A stretch of DNA of 64,000 bases from assembly GCF_040954835.1 (NCBI RefSeq), contig NC_090696.1, forward strand, positions 76,569,722 to 76,633,721, read 5' to 3'. Of this stretch, positions 9,801-19,700 are shown in pieces. The position numbers and the translations under genes are program-made. The first letter of the stretch is position 1; each line of letters starts with the position of its first letter. Below the pieces are notes generated by a model, which saw only the letters and a list, made by a program, of their open reading frames with translations, was not told the DNA's origin and did not search any database. The DNA is from Lepisosteus oculatus (Eukaryota; Chordata; Actinopteri; Semionotiformes; Lepisosteidae).

Positions 9801-12624
9801 GCAATTTGTGGGCAACAAGACTAGGACACGAATTTTAAGCAAATCTTTATAAAGAATAGCACACCTACAACACGCACCTTAAAGTGAGCAGAACGAGATT
9901 TTGATTACATTTTATTTTTTAACTCTGCCTGTCATGTGAATAAGGGACTCAATTTGCAAGTAAATCTAAATCTAAAGTAAATCTAAAGTAAAAGTAAATC
10001 TAAATCTACACAGCCTTTCTTGTCACATTCCCCTCCATATGCATTACATCCTATAGATGTTCTATAGGATATAGGTTTAAATTAATATATAGGCTATATG
10101 ATTTAAAGGCTTAAATAAACTTTAAACATACAAGCACGCTGACATCTCTGAGCAATGACGTACTTAATGAACTCGGTTCCTCAAAAACTTTAGAAATCCG
10201 TCATAACCGCCATTTTGAATACAACAGTATTTTGATTTAAAAAACTGAAGCTTTTTGCCTGGGTACCCATCTGAACTTCTATAAAATGAAAAAGTTCAAT
10301 AAGGTGCCAAGTTCCTCTTTAGTCTTTTTGTTCATGTAAAAAACATTTTTACAGAAACACTAAAAATCCAGTACGATAAAACCTACCTGACTACTGTCCA
10401 TTCCAGGCTCTCCCCTGCCATCTTCCGCTTGAGATCCCTGGTCCCCCTGAAACGGATCTTTGCTCAGAACCGATGCAGACGGGTCTTTGCCTGGGGACTG
10501 CCTTTTCCCGTCTTTGCCAGCAGAGGCAGGGACTTCCTTGCTTTTGTTAGTGTTGACGTGCAGGGGCAAGAAGTTGAACGCTTTTTTGTTCTCGGCGACT
10601 TGCCTTTGGTTGTTTGCAGCTGTGGCTCGGCCTTGCGAGTCACTCCCAATGCTCCTCTGGAAACGAGAGCTCGCCGTTAGAATACTACTACAGAGCTACA
10701 CACAAAAAAAAAATCTGAATCAACTTAAATTGTTCAAGTCTTTCAAAGCTGCCTTACCAGGACATTATGTCATGATGTAAACGAGCGCTTTTACTAATAT
10801 CAAAAGCGAACAATGGATTTCCGCCTCTTACAGTTACCAATCCTCCGATTCGGCTTCACCCACCTCATCCAAATCCGTGAAATTGATCCTTTGCTTGAGT
10901 CTCTCTAGCTCTGCTTGCTCAGGAACAGACATCTGGGTGGCGTACTTCACATGGGAGAAGGAGTGGGGCGTTCTTGCCCGTCTCCGACTAGCGCCAGGAG
11001 TAGACTCTGGCGAGATGTCGTTGGTTAACCGGCTTTCAGCAACACCCAACTTCTTCTTGTTCTTCTCCGAAGACCTGTTGGCTTTCTTCTGCTGCACGCC
11101 CCAATCCTATAAGGAAAACATTTGTTTGAAATAAAGATGCAAGTAACAGGCCAAACAGAGCCATCCTAATCAAGAGCAGCAACACGCATCTTCACCTTTC
11201 ACACGTAGACCTCCATTGTGGGCTGACTGCCTCCACTTGTACGACACATACAAATAGCACAAGCTCTGTAAAACATTATCTAGGGCCTGAAATAAATTCA
11301 TTACGGCTCATGAGAGTTGTGTTCTGCAACAGCCCGCGAGGCTGCAGCCTTGTCAGTCAAGACCATTTAAGAGTCGCTACAGTGGTTATATTTTAACCGT
11401 TAAAAAGTATTCAACGTCATTAGTCTCAGCTTCTAGATAACAGAACAAAGTTTGATTATTAACTGTTTTTATCAATATAAAGAACATATATGCAAGGTCT
11501 AAAAAAAGGCAAACTATGAAGTACTTCTGCTGTGCTACAAATGTCTGAATACAAGGCTCCTGCTGGAGCAGTTTTATGGTCAGGTAGAATTAGAGAAAAC
11601 AAAATGCTACTTTCCTACCTTTCATTCACTTGTTTTGCCCTTTTAATCAATGGACTAGACAAACATGTACAAAAAACAAATCTAATTCTTATTTACAGAA
11701 GTATTAAACATGATCCTGGAATAACCATCATAAAATTGGATATTGGAAAGCAATACCTTAATTTGTAACAACCATTAACTCTGCATAGCACATAATACAT
11801 TATTAATTCAATTAGAAGATTTACTCAGCAACACCAATCAATGAACCAAATCAGCAACTCCAGTTAGGAACAAAAGTAAACTGCATAGGTAACAATATTT
11901 TAAATGTTTTTTTTTCCCCATAATTACCAAAGGTGGCAGAGAGTTATTTATATGGCAGTAAATGTGGTGGTGAACCCTAGAGAATGCCAAAATAGTTCCA
12001 ATAACACAGACATTACAGGAACTAATAAATTATGAAATGTAACCAAACACTTCCACTTAGACGAGGTGAAGCCTTTGCAGGTGTATATATAGCAGGTGCA
12101 GCACATTCTTAAAAGAAAGCAAAGTAACATGAATGAAGGTAAACTGTCTGGGCACTGTTAATAGTTATTTTACGTTAACATTTACTATCCAGCAAAGCAA
12201 AACACCTACAGCTTGTGTCACACATCAGTCTTAAACAGGCTTAAAAGCAGGATTCTAAACCATTTAACTGAAATGTCCTTTCAACATAAGCAATACATCA
12301 CAGCCTAAACTACACACCTGACCTTCTTGTTCCTCACACACACACACACGTCAAAAGGGACCGAATGAACCACCAAATGAGAACACCAGTACTCTGTACA
12401 ACTGTGCTGAAAGGAAAAACCTTCATGACGACACGGGTCAGCTCAGGCCGCGGTTTCCACGGCCAAGTCAGGCGCGTGATAAATAAATCATCTGGCGAAA
12501 ATGCATTATTCAGGCTTACCATATTGTTCAGCCGGTCATCCAGGCTCCCGTTACTGATGCTCCAGTTGGGCAGCTCCTGGTCATCGACGCCGTCGTCGTC
12601 AAAGGGGACCCCTCCTGTCGCCAT
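648..12624 (-). CDS. PCM1: PCM1, pericentriolar material 1 protein (N-terminal part, 13 coding exons)
   Basis: PCM1 scaffolds centriolar satellites, the granules that move along microtubules near the centrosome and support ciliogenesis. Joining the thirteen minus-strand exons (12624-12520, 11106-10864, 10656-10387, 7142-6972, 6476-6360, 5952-5785, 5171-4994, 3819-3710, 2921-2708, 2229-2034, 1701-1510, 1359-1208, 880-648) gives about 783 codons with every junction in phase. The product starts MATGGVPFDDDG and carries family signatures: DWGVQQKKANRSSEKNKKK, MSVPEQAELERLKQRINF, DLVEKNE, MLQQQEQLRALQGRQAALL, ITSELNDELNDLIQRF, RLNELRELVHYYEQTSDMM and HLQELVAMVQ. Human PCM1 is about 2,000 residues, so roughly 60% lies beyond base 1. 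Much of the sequence is predicted coiled coil with acidic and serine-rich linkers. Identity rests on recalled family sequence and conserved synteny. Confidence 0.97.
1208..1359 (-). CDS. PCM1: PCM1 coding exon, NNRDGRLNTDCEINNRS segment
   Basis: Acceptor TTTTTATAG precedes 1359 and donor GTACTT follows 1208. It enters in phase 2 and leaves in phase 1. The residues STNNRDGRLNTDCEINNRSA and SLNIPSV match the corresponding human segment. Confidence 0.95.
1510..1701 (-). CDS. PCM1: PCM1 coding exon, RLNELRELVHYYEQTSDMM segment
   Basis: Acceptor TTTTTCTTAAG precedes 1701 and donor GTGAGT follows 1510. It enters and leaves in phase 2. The product KLKEVHKRLNELRELVHYYE, QTSDMMVDTVNEN and SDHENPEPITNI is almost identical to vertebrate PCM1. 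The acidic insert (DDDEKTEGSLFESLFD) is longer than the human one. Confidence 0.96.
2034..2229 (-). CDS. PCM1: PCM1 coding exon, serine/proline-rich linker
   Basis: Acceptor CCTTTTAG precedes 2229 and donor GTAGCC follows 2034. It enters in phase 1 and leaves in phase 2. The encoded linker (PSVPSQRSSDRRGVVSAPAA) ends in SPNESEGEDNVNPTDKL, the counterpart of human QNESENEGHLNPSEKL. The GC content is much higher than in the flanking introns. Confidence 0.93.
2360..2640 (-). mobile_element. tRNA-derived SINE inside a PCM1 intron
   Basis: Read on the minus strand, the head GGGGCGCAGCGGTGGCTCTG carries A-box- and B-box-like promoter motifs (GTGGCTCTGTGG and GGTTCAAATCC). Next comes a body with the GAGCAAGGCCCTTAACCCC block common to fish SINEs. 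The end is AT-rich, with GGTTAATAAAAT. It lies in the same orientation as PCM1. The copy looks nearly full length. I cannot assign a named family. Confidence 0.8.
2708..2921 (-). CDS. PCM1: PCM1 coding exon, VPDNRRQAESLSL segment
   Basis: Acceptor TTTTTACAG precedes 2921 and donor GTACGTG follows 2708; it ends in phase 1. The product includes AVPDNRRQAESLSLSREVS, the linker NAPASEPPSAGNAK, then LKELQDKKHTMDKILQELHS and LRDQTLNN, another coiled-coil helix. The helices match human PCM1; the linker has diverged. Confidence 0.95.
3710..3819 (-). CDS. PCM1: PCM1 coding exon, ITSELNDELNDLIQRF segment
   Basis: Acceptor ATTCTAG precedes 3819 and donor GTAGAT follows 3710. It enters in phase 1 and leaves in phase 0. 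The residues VVTETTGSVSGLSITSELND and ELNDLIQRFHNQLHDSQ match human PCM1 closely. Confidence 0.95.
4120..4460. repeat. Possible non-autonomous DNA-transposon remnant in a PCM1 intron
   Basis: Within an AT-rich intron this block is GC-richer and starts with a GTATCCCAAATGCCCC-type motif. That motif resembles the outer part of interspersed repeats I associate with fish genomes. I cannot define terminal inverted repeats or a target-site duplication by eye, so the boundaries are approximate. Confidence 0.3.
4994..5171 (-). CDS. PCM1: PCM1 coding exon with MLQQQEQLRALQ coiled coil
   Basis: Acceptor CTTGTAG precedes 5171 and donor GTATGA follows 4994; it ends in phase 1. The product reads GRDPHGEAKEELENLRRQHD, LLKKMLQQQEQLRALQGRQA, ALLAMQHNAEQAG. 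This is the most conserved coiled-coil helix in PCM1. The exon is GC-rich and carries CAG/CTG-rich codon runs compared with its AT-rich introns. Confidence 0.96.
5785..5952 (-). CDS. PCM1: PCM1 56-codon exon, probable cassette
   Basis: An open, in-frame block of exactly 168 bases has a GTACCT donor after 5785 and an AG at 5954-5953. The product begins EISQILKYRPRIEDNLGSSA and ends PDRINSRHLGK. It sits between exons that would splice directly to each other in phase 0 (DAT then GRDPHG, matching human TT-ARDPQQ). I do not recall a counterpart in the canonical human protein. The acceptor has a poor polypyrimidine tract, which fits an optional exon. It could also be a conserved exon whose family members I fail to remember. 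Confidence 0.75.
6360..6476 (-). CDS. PCM1: PCM1 coding exon 5
   Basis: Acceptor ATTACAG precedes 6476 and donor GTAAGT follows 6360; both junctions are phase 0. The 39 codons read ARENDEEDICTIDSAVGSGS and then VAESTSLNIELHSEASDAT. This matches the human segment ARENEEEDVRTIDSAVGSG almost residue for residue. Confidence 0.95.
6972..7142 (-). CDS. PCM1: PCM1 coding exon 4
   Basis: Acceptor TTTTTACAG precedes 7142 and donor GTTAGT follows 6972; both junctions are phase 0. The 57 codons include VVSKLVQIREYIAKASSMRD, DLVEKNE, VERLSHLIDHLKQQEKSY and FLQKIL, a coiled-coil helix strongly conserved in PCM1. Confidence 0.96.
7143..10386 (-). other. Long PCM1 intron (3.2 kb)
   Basis: This AT-rich intron has no further PCM1 exon that I can find. 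It includes a short imperfect tandem block at about 9958-10008 built from GTAAATCTAAATCTA-like units. No small RNA gene or clear transposon is visible. Confidence 0.6.
10387..10656 (-). CDS. PCM1: PCM1 coding exon 3
   Basis: Acceptor TTTCCAG precedes 10656 and donor GTAGGT follows 10387. The 90 codons start RSIGSDSQGRATAANNQRQ, nearly identical to the human protein. They continue through FNFLPLHVNTNKSK and end EDGRGEPGMDSSQ. The middle (GKDGKRQSPGKDP) is low complexity and poorly conserved. Confidence 0.96.
10864..11106 (-). CDS. PCM1: PCM1 coding exon 2
   Basis: Acceptor TATAG precedes 11106 and donor GTGGGT follows 10864; both junctions are phase 0. The exon codes 81 residues. It includes the basic stretch KKANRSSEKNKKK, the motif NDISPEST, and MSVPEQAELERLKQRINF, the start of the first predicted coiled-coil segment. 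Confidence 0.96.
11107..12519 (-). other. PCM1 intron between the first two coding exons
   Basis: This AT-rich intron has a short CA run near 12336-12350. I see no additional exon or repeat that I can name. Skipping straight from DRLNNM to DWGVQQ reproduces the human junction, so no exon is expected here. Confidence 0.6.
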
Positions 12625-12647
12625 GTCTCTCTCGCTCCAATGGCCAC
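12520..12647 (-). CDS. PCM1: PCM1 first coding exon (start codon 12624)
   Basis: The exon is bounded by an acceptor ending CTGCGCAG (exon begins 12647) and a GTAAGC donor just below 12520. The ATG at 12624-12622 is preceded by GAGAC. It begins MATGGVPFDDDGVDDQELPN, closely matching the human PCM1 start MATGGGPFEDG, which fixes the start codon. The exon codes 35 residues and ends in phase 0 after DRLNNM. Bases 12625-12647 are 5' UTR. Confidence 0.96.
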
Positions 12648-13379
12648 CTGCGCAGCACACAAGAACCCCAGCCCATTAGCCCCCAGCAGGAGAGTCCCAA
12701 CAGCCCGCAGCCACTGGGCGGGGGGTTCACCTCCGACGCGCAAGCTGAGCGCCAGGCGTCGACAAACTTCTCCGTTACAGGTATTTCAGACGGCTGCTGG
12801 ACACATCCTACAACTTCGTAGGTGCAAGTGCTTTATATCCCCGAAATCCCTTCACCCAGCCGGCTGGTCCAAATGCCAGAAGGAAAAAAAAAACGATCAT
12901 GATAACAACGCAGTTCCCACCTGTAAAAAAAAAAAACTCAACCGTATCAAACCTCCTGACGACGACTAAACCCTCTGGTAACAGACTGCCCTGAACACAA
13001 CAGCTACACAACAGGTGATTCTATACAGTATACATAATGCACAGTAACAGCCAGCGTTTCAAGCCAGAAGGACGGGTGAAAAGCACACCTCCTGCAAAGC
13101 AACGCGCCTCAAATGAAGGGGGGGGGGGGGTTTGAATGGATGAACACGGGGCTAAGCCAGCTCTGCGTGGGAACGACGCCAGAACACACGGATTGCAAGT
13201 CCAGCCCACGCAAGTGAAATCCGCCGAGACCGCACGCATTCGGCCCCACGAAACGGATCCCATACCGGCCGAGTCAAAAGCCAGGCGGTTCACCTGTCAA
13301 GACAGCTACCTGCTTGCAGCCGATTTTGAACGATTCAGAACTTTGACGGAATTCAAAAAGTGAAACTTAGATTTTTTTG

Positions 13380-15240
13380 GGGGGGGGTTTAACCCCTCCG
13401 CCCTCGCCTACGCCATACTCAGGTTGCGCTGCCAAGGGAAATGCACAGAAAACAGCCCACTAAGTCGTCCCCCCCAGAAGAGCAGGAAGAAGCGGTAGGA
13501 CCGCATCCCCGCTTCAGCCCAGGTAACACATCCGACCAGTCCAGCCTACCTGCGGCACCCGGGTGACGGCGAGGCGCTCAGGCCAGGTTTCTGGGGGACA
13601 CCTGCTACCAGAGGCGCTGCTCTCTCCAGGCCGGGGGCGCACTGAGCAACGACAGTTTGCTCAGGGAGAGGAGGAGGAAGAGGAGGAGGAGGAGAAAGCT
13701 CCGCGCCGAAAAGACCCGCTACTTTTACCGGCAAAAACCGCAGAAGCGCCGCCCCCCTCCCTCTCCCACCTGCACACCCCCCGGCCCGGCCCGCCCCTCC
13801 CCTGCCCGCCACCAAGCGCCCCGAAGCCGCGTCCCGGCCAGCGCGGCGGTCCGGGCCCGCTTTCAGCGCCGGGGAGGTGGTGAACTCGCAGAGACCGTTT
13901 CTTTCCGACTCGCGGACCGCTGGAGTGTTTTAACAAGCGATTTAAAATGACCCTTAGGTCCCCCAAACCCCAAACCCCCCGGTTTTGCCTCCGTTTGCCC
14001 GGCGGGCAGCTGGGCCGCGGGCTCGTTGTGTTGCGATATCGGCGGCGGGGGCCGGTTGCCGTGGAGACCCGGCGGGCAGCAGAGAGACAGGCCGGAGACC
14101 TCTAAGGGCGAAACGGCAGCTGCAGCGCCACAACCGCCGGGCTGGGACACGGGGGGGGCTGCCACACGGACCCAAGCGGCGGCCCGTGTTGTGTCCGTCA
14201 CTGGGAGCTCCCTCCCGGGGCGGTCCAGCCCGGTCCGGTCCGGTCTGGTCCCGCAGGCCCGGCGCGTCTACGGGTGTTCGGGGTCTCTTCTCAAACAGCA
14301 GCAGCCCGACGTGCCGGGGCTGGGCAGCTGTCACCCTATCCCAGTTAAAGCCAGGAGCCAGGGCTGGCTCAGCGCACCGAGAGCCGAGGAGGACCGCAAG
14401 CCCGCAGAGACGCGCCGAGCCCCCCGGGCAGCCCGGTGCCAGCCACCGCCAGAGCCCCGGTCCAATCCTTCTCCCACATTCCCGCAGGAGCAAGCCTGCA
14501 CGGCGCTGCTACACAAGCGCACACGGTCCTTGTATCACAAAGCCTTTGCGCACCGCTGCCTCGCCGTTTCCCCCACTTTCATTCCTCAACAACACAACAC
14601 AAGCCGAGCCAGAGTCCCGTCAGGACGCATTACCTCACGGACTCCTGATACCTTCGTCCGGACCTGAAACCATCTAATCCACGACGCGGAAGGCGGGGGG
14701 GGGGGGCTCCTTTTCTATCCTTCCGTGGTGGGGGGGGCACTAACGCTCGTTTTAAAACCCGCCTCGACTGAGCCGATTTACAATAGCAGCTCCCGGCGCC
14801 TCCAGGCCAGCAGTCGCACTGGCTCGGCCGCCATGTTTTCTTCTGTTTGAAGCGAGCAAGCGCAGGGATACACCGTTACCAATAGCGACCAGTTGGCCAA
14901 CACGGGAGACTCGGGGCCGGTTATTCACTGCGCCTTCAGAGAGCTCCAGTAAACACCTCATGAGGCGTTCAAGTGATAAAAACACACACACACACAACGG
15001 CAATCCTGACGCTACCAAGGTATCTGTGAACGGGTGGCCGGGCCTATTTGCTTGCTCGGAAGGTGACGAGGGGTTGTGCGGGGTCACGTTGCTAGGCGCT
15101 GCGGGCTGGAACGTGCCGGGAAGAGCGCAGGAGGACGGTGGGAGCTGCTGGCACCGCGAGCCGGGCTCGATGCACTACAAAGACCGCTGCCGCGCTCTTT
15201 AATCCCAGTTAGCCCTCCAGCTCCTCTCTTTGCTGTCCCG
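13380..15240. promoter_or_regulatory. CpG island and probable PCM1 promoter
   Basis: A sharp rise in GC and CpG density surrounds the 5' side of PCM1, with GC boxes (GGGGCGGG on the minus strand near 13780-13800) and several poly-G tracts. It includes a YY1-like GCCGCCATGTTTT at about 14828-14840. RFX X-box-like sites lie at 14055-14068 and 14875-14889, and a half-site at 15088-15096. Transcription of PCM1 toward lower coordinates very likely starts here. The exact start is not visible, and the far side could also serve an upstream transcript. Confidence 0.75.
13550..13720 (-). other. PCM1: Candidate PCM1 non-coding exon 1
   Basis: The minus-strand sequence ending GGTGCCGCAG at 13550 is followed by GTAGGC, the strongest donor-like site on the downstream side of the CpG island. 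GC boxes lie just upstream. Splicing from here to the acceptor before 12647 would form a short 5' UTR. The 5' end given is arbitrary. Confidence 0.35.
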
Positions 15241-15249
15241 GTATGACAT

Positions 15250-16659
15250 GCACCAAACTTTCACCCCACCTCGGACTATCGCCGCGGCGACCTCCTTGCG
15301 TAAAAGTCTAATTTAGGCTATTTTTCTTTCCTCTTTGGCTTTCACCCCGGCGTTATCCGTTTCTCGTTATGCTAATCGAGAGGGTGGTACCTAAAAAACA
15401 AAACAAAAAAATGACCAAGGGACGATACAACAGCTCCCCTGCTTAGCGCCCCTCTCCCTGATTTATCGACATATTTAATTTTGCATGGAGATTTTTTCCC
15501 CCAGCCTTGACAAATTTCACAATATTGTAAATCTGGACTTGTTTTTGTACGCCCTGCACCCCAGAGACTTTGTTTCGGGCAGGCGGGACGCAGTAGGAGT
15601 TGAAAGCCCGTTGAACGGACACGCACAGGGCTCACGGAAGGTCGCTGGCCTTGGAACAAGTCCATCACAGAGGTCACAAGCACACAGGAGACACTTATGT
15701 GATCCCTATTGACCAGCACAGCCTCCTGGTGCCGGAGTCCAGAGTGTCTTTCTTGTGATTGCGTAGTGTGACGTTTTTTAAACATGACTTGCAGTAAGAG
15801 TGCTGAAGCCAGAAAAGATCTCCAGTCGATCTACTTGTTGAAGTGTTTTAACGTCTTTCGGGTGTTTTCTTTAATTCTCCTTTAACAAACAGTTGTTCTG
15901 CAATACCTATACTTGCTTGACCGAGACTTGAATTCAGAAAGAAGTGTGCTTCACCCTGGTTGGTAGTGGCTTGTTCTGCTGCATTCTTGAAGTGGTGCTT
16001 TTACTGTCAGCCCTGTGACAGAGCTGTGCTGTATCTACCTGGAGCTCTTCAGGGGCAGTGAGTGTCTTAGCAGTGTCCCTCAAAACAGCGAATAGGATGT
16101 CTTTGGATGTCATGGGATGTAGGGTCAAGAAAAGGCTAGCTTGAATATATATGGTTCAATAACAACCTAGTGTTTCCTCAAGGCTGTGGCTTAATTTAAC
16201 CATAAAAAAACAGTGACACAACATGCTACTGTGTAAAGATTTATTTTCCTAAGTAACATACTGTATATTGTTTACTGGAGTAGACTGTGTACGCTACACA
16301 GTAACTTCAGTTCATAGCAACATTTTCTGAGAGCTTTTCGGGAGTAGAGTTGTACACTATTTTCATGTTACACTTGTGTTTTGCTTGATTTCCTAAAGAG
16401 TGGCAGTGCGATGGTGTTTATCCCGACAGTCCCAGCATTCCTCCCCCCTGACTCACCCTCGTATCCACACTGCTGGAGTGGGGGGGTCGGAGCGTTCTGG
16501 ACTCGGGGGAGAAGCCCAGCTGTTCTCCAGCCAGAGAGAAGAGCCGGGCAGCTGCAGAGAGGAACATCTCGTCTTCAAAGCAGCTCCAGCAAGACAGTTT
16601 CGTGAAACCACCACGACCGAGAATTGCAGAATTTCAAGAAGAACTGGAAGGGGGCAGAA
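15250..16659 (+). promoter_or_regulatory. FGL1: FGL1 upstream region and 5' UTR
   Basis: About 1.4 kb separates the CpG island from the FGL1 start codon. The sequence falls back to average GC and holds no other gene. The last 280 bases are richer in GC and probably contain the 5' UTR. I cannot place a TATA box or liver-factor site with confidence. Confidence 0.4.
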
Positions 16660-16719
16660 ATGAAAATATTTTGGCCCTTTGCGTTGGGAATGGTTTTCTT
16701 TGGGAATTTATGTGTGTCG
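16660..16719 (+). CDS. FGL1: FGL1 exon 1: signal peptide
   Basis: Twenty codons, [20 protein letters not shown], form a typical hydrophobic signal peptide. They are followed directly by the donor GTAAGT. The intron is phase 0 and the next exon begins APEDC, the counterpart of human LEDC, which supports this start. Confidence 0.88.
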
Positions 16720-19700
16720 GTAAGTAACAGACATTAAAAAGTATAAATTATCCTCCAGACTATCATCAGTAGTCAGTTTTTTTTCATTTTCAGAGATTTT
16801 GGGTACATAAACCTCGGATTTGGCTTTGTCTAAGTCTGTTTTTTTTTGAATATTTTTTTACTTTATATTTTATGCTTGCCATTCAGTTTTTAAACAGACT
16901 TTGTACCTGCTTGTTCCCTTCAATATTGTGTCTGAATGTAGTTCTGTCCAAGAGCATCTTAGGAAATGAGCTCTCTATTCATAATGCCATAAAGATCTCT
17001 TACATTTTACCACAACCTTTTCATCTGCTCTTTTATTTTCGTTTTTCATTTACTTAATTATATAGTTGCTGAAAAGTTAGAAGACCGTGTTTCACCTTCA
17101 GCGCTCCCTTCAAAACCCTTTTCCATGCATACTCTCGGTGTCCTGTCATGACTTGCTCTTGGACTGTCTTACAATAACGTATATAAGTAATAATAGGTCA
17201 TATGTGCCATTCCATAGACACAGGTGTGTACAATATTGCTTAGGTCAAAATACCCAGTGTTCCCAACGTGCGTTTGGATGGTGGTTTTAGTACAGGGTTA
17301 TTTTAAACGCTTCACAATAAGGAAACTGCGTGCAATGACCGACAGTAGCCACCAGGTGGAGCGCTTTTGAAACCTTGTGTTCCCAGCGGGCAGAGGGCCC
17401 TCACTGAGCCCATCCACAGGCTTCCGGTTTCCCGGGGCAGGTCGCTTGCTGTGGAATAAAAGAAGCGTCTCACGGAGAAAAAAAAAAAAGTTACATAAAA
17501 GAAGGCTGTTACGCGCAAACAATAACATGTGGTTAGCACAGGCAGTCACACAAGCCGAAACCGAAGCAGGAAAAGGTTTCTGCTTGCACAAAATGTTCTA
17601 ATAAATCACACACTTTTTACCCATTTCCCTTTGCATTGGAACACATTACAGTGTAGCTGAAGTCTGTTTTAAAAGTGACTAATATTTATTTTATTATTAT
17701 GATCGGTGTCGCCGTGCTCGCCGTTATTTGTAGCGCTAGCAGGGCGAGACTTTTGATTCTGGGCATGTTTGTGCTGTCGCCGCGGGTCCACAACTTCAAA
17801 ATACAATCGCAGTTCAGTAATAAGTTCAAGTTTAATTGTCATTATACTCATCTACAGGTATATGGTGTAACGAAATGCTATTTAGCCAGCTCTCACACGA
17901 TAAGTAGTACAAAAAAACAACAATACAATTGTATAAGAAAAGAAAGAGACAACAGGCAGTGTGCAAAACGACATCAGATGTGCAAAAACATGCATCAACA
18001 GATCGAAATAAAAGGATAGAAAATGATGGGGAGTGAGCCTTTTGACATGTGAGGTAGAGGTAGATTTCAATGTGTGTTTGAGTTTTTGGTAAGAAAGAAG
18101 GCACTGTGAGTTCAGGTCATAGGTGAGAGAGGCTGGGAGTTTAACAGTTTGATAGTGCGGGGGTATAAACTGTCTCTGAGTCTGGTAGTCCGGGCCCAAA
18201 TGCTCCGGTACCGTTTTCCACACGGTAGAGGGTCATACAGTCTGTAGCTGGGGTGTGTGGGGTCTTTGATGATGCTTAGATCAGTTAAGTAATAAGTCTC
18301 GCCTCATAAATACTCCGACCCTCCCCCTCCCAGCGCTGGCGCCTCGCAATGGCCGGGGGGGGAGAGGCCGGGTTTCAGCCGGTGCTGTCTGTCCTGTCTC
18401 TTCCCTCGCTGCGCCCCCAGGCTCCCGAGGACTGCCCCGGCCAGCGGCGGAGGCTGAGAGCCCAGGTGCGGGCCCTGGAGCAGCGGATCGGGCAGCAGCA
18501 GCTGCAGGTGGAGCAGCTCCGCGGCCAGCGGCAGCACAGGGCGGCCGAGCAGAGCCCGAACCCAGCGGGACAGGCGGGCTTCGCAGGTCTGGGGCTCGGC
18601 TCCTCCACGCCGCGGCGGGGAGCAGAGATATCCGCCATCCGCTACCCGGATCTCAGTATCGTTCTTCTGGAGAAAACCAGAACACTCCTGTCTGTTTTAG
18701 ACAGATAAGGGCGCAACCACTGGAAAGACGTGGCTGCGTGTTGTTGTTTTGTCTTAATAATAATAATTATAATTATAATTATAATAATTGCTTACACTTA
18801 TATAGCGCTTTTCTGGACACTCCACTCAGAGCGCTTTACAGGTAATGGGGACTCCCCTCCACCACCACTAATGGTGGTTTTGTTTGATTTTGCGCTGTTC
18901 TCCAAGAAACTGGTGTGATTCTCGCGTCAGCTTAGCTGGAGTAGTCGCCACCGCACTTCAGGAAAGGTCTAATCACCGAATAATGGCATATTAGGTGTGG
19001 TTTCCATGTTAGGAAATAACTGAAGTGCTGAAATTGGAATTATTTAATCACTCAGAAGATCTGCTCTACTGAACAAAAAGATCTTATTCCATCTTTGTAA
19101 ACATCAGTACGGATATGACTGCGTATGCGTACGAATTATAAATGCATCTTTTTGATATTGTTTTGTATAATAGAAGTTATCGTCACCTGCGATAACTTAC
19201 GAGTTGTCAAGGCATGGTTTAAATCGATATTTTCACATGTCTGGCCGCATTTAGCCTGTGGTTTTAGTAAGCACAGACATGTGTGCGAATCTTCGCACCT
19301 GAAGATGCGTGTATTGAAACAGTGTTAGGTTTGATCATTTTTAAAAATATGCCTTTTCATCTTATTCGAAGAATTAGCCGCCTATTACACCACTATGGCT
19401 ATCTAGGTTAAAATGTAATTACCAGTGGCTGTAAATTAATTCAGTCGCCTGATTTTCTGATATGTGTGAAACATTCATTATACGTTATATTTATTTTTAA
19501 AGGTGATTAATTAGCCGCTTTAACAGATCTGATATGCCATAAACCGTCTCTTAACAATTGCACGCACCTGCACATAACAAACCTTTTCAGTCCGACAATG
19601 TTCTGCGTGTGCTGTTTTGTAAAATTCTTCAATGTCCCAGCAATAGGGGCTCCTTTACTCTACGCCTCCTGTATCCCTTAATTATTATAGCTTGTAATAA

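Noticed and set aside
13985..14677. 230-codon plus-strand ORF in the CpG island
   Set aside because: Long ORFs are expected by chance in GC-rich sequence; two other long frames overlap it and none has a recognisable domain.
18587..18708. Read-through continuation of FGL1 exon 2 to a stop
   Set aside because: Similarity ends at 18586, and the phase 1 donor there restores the conserved A-D-C junction with exon 3.
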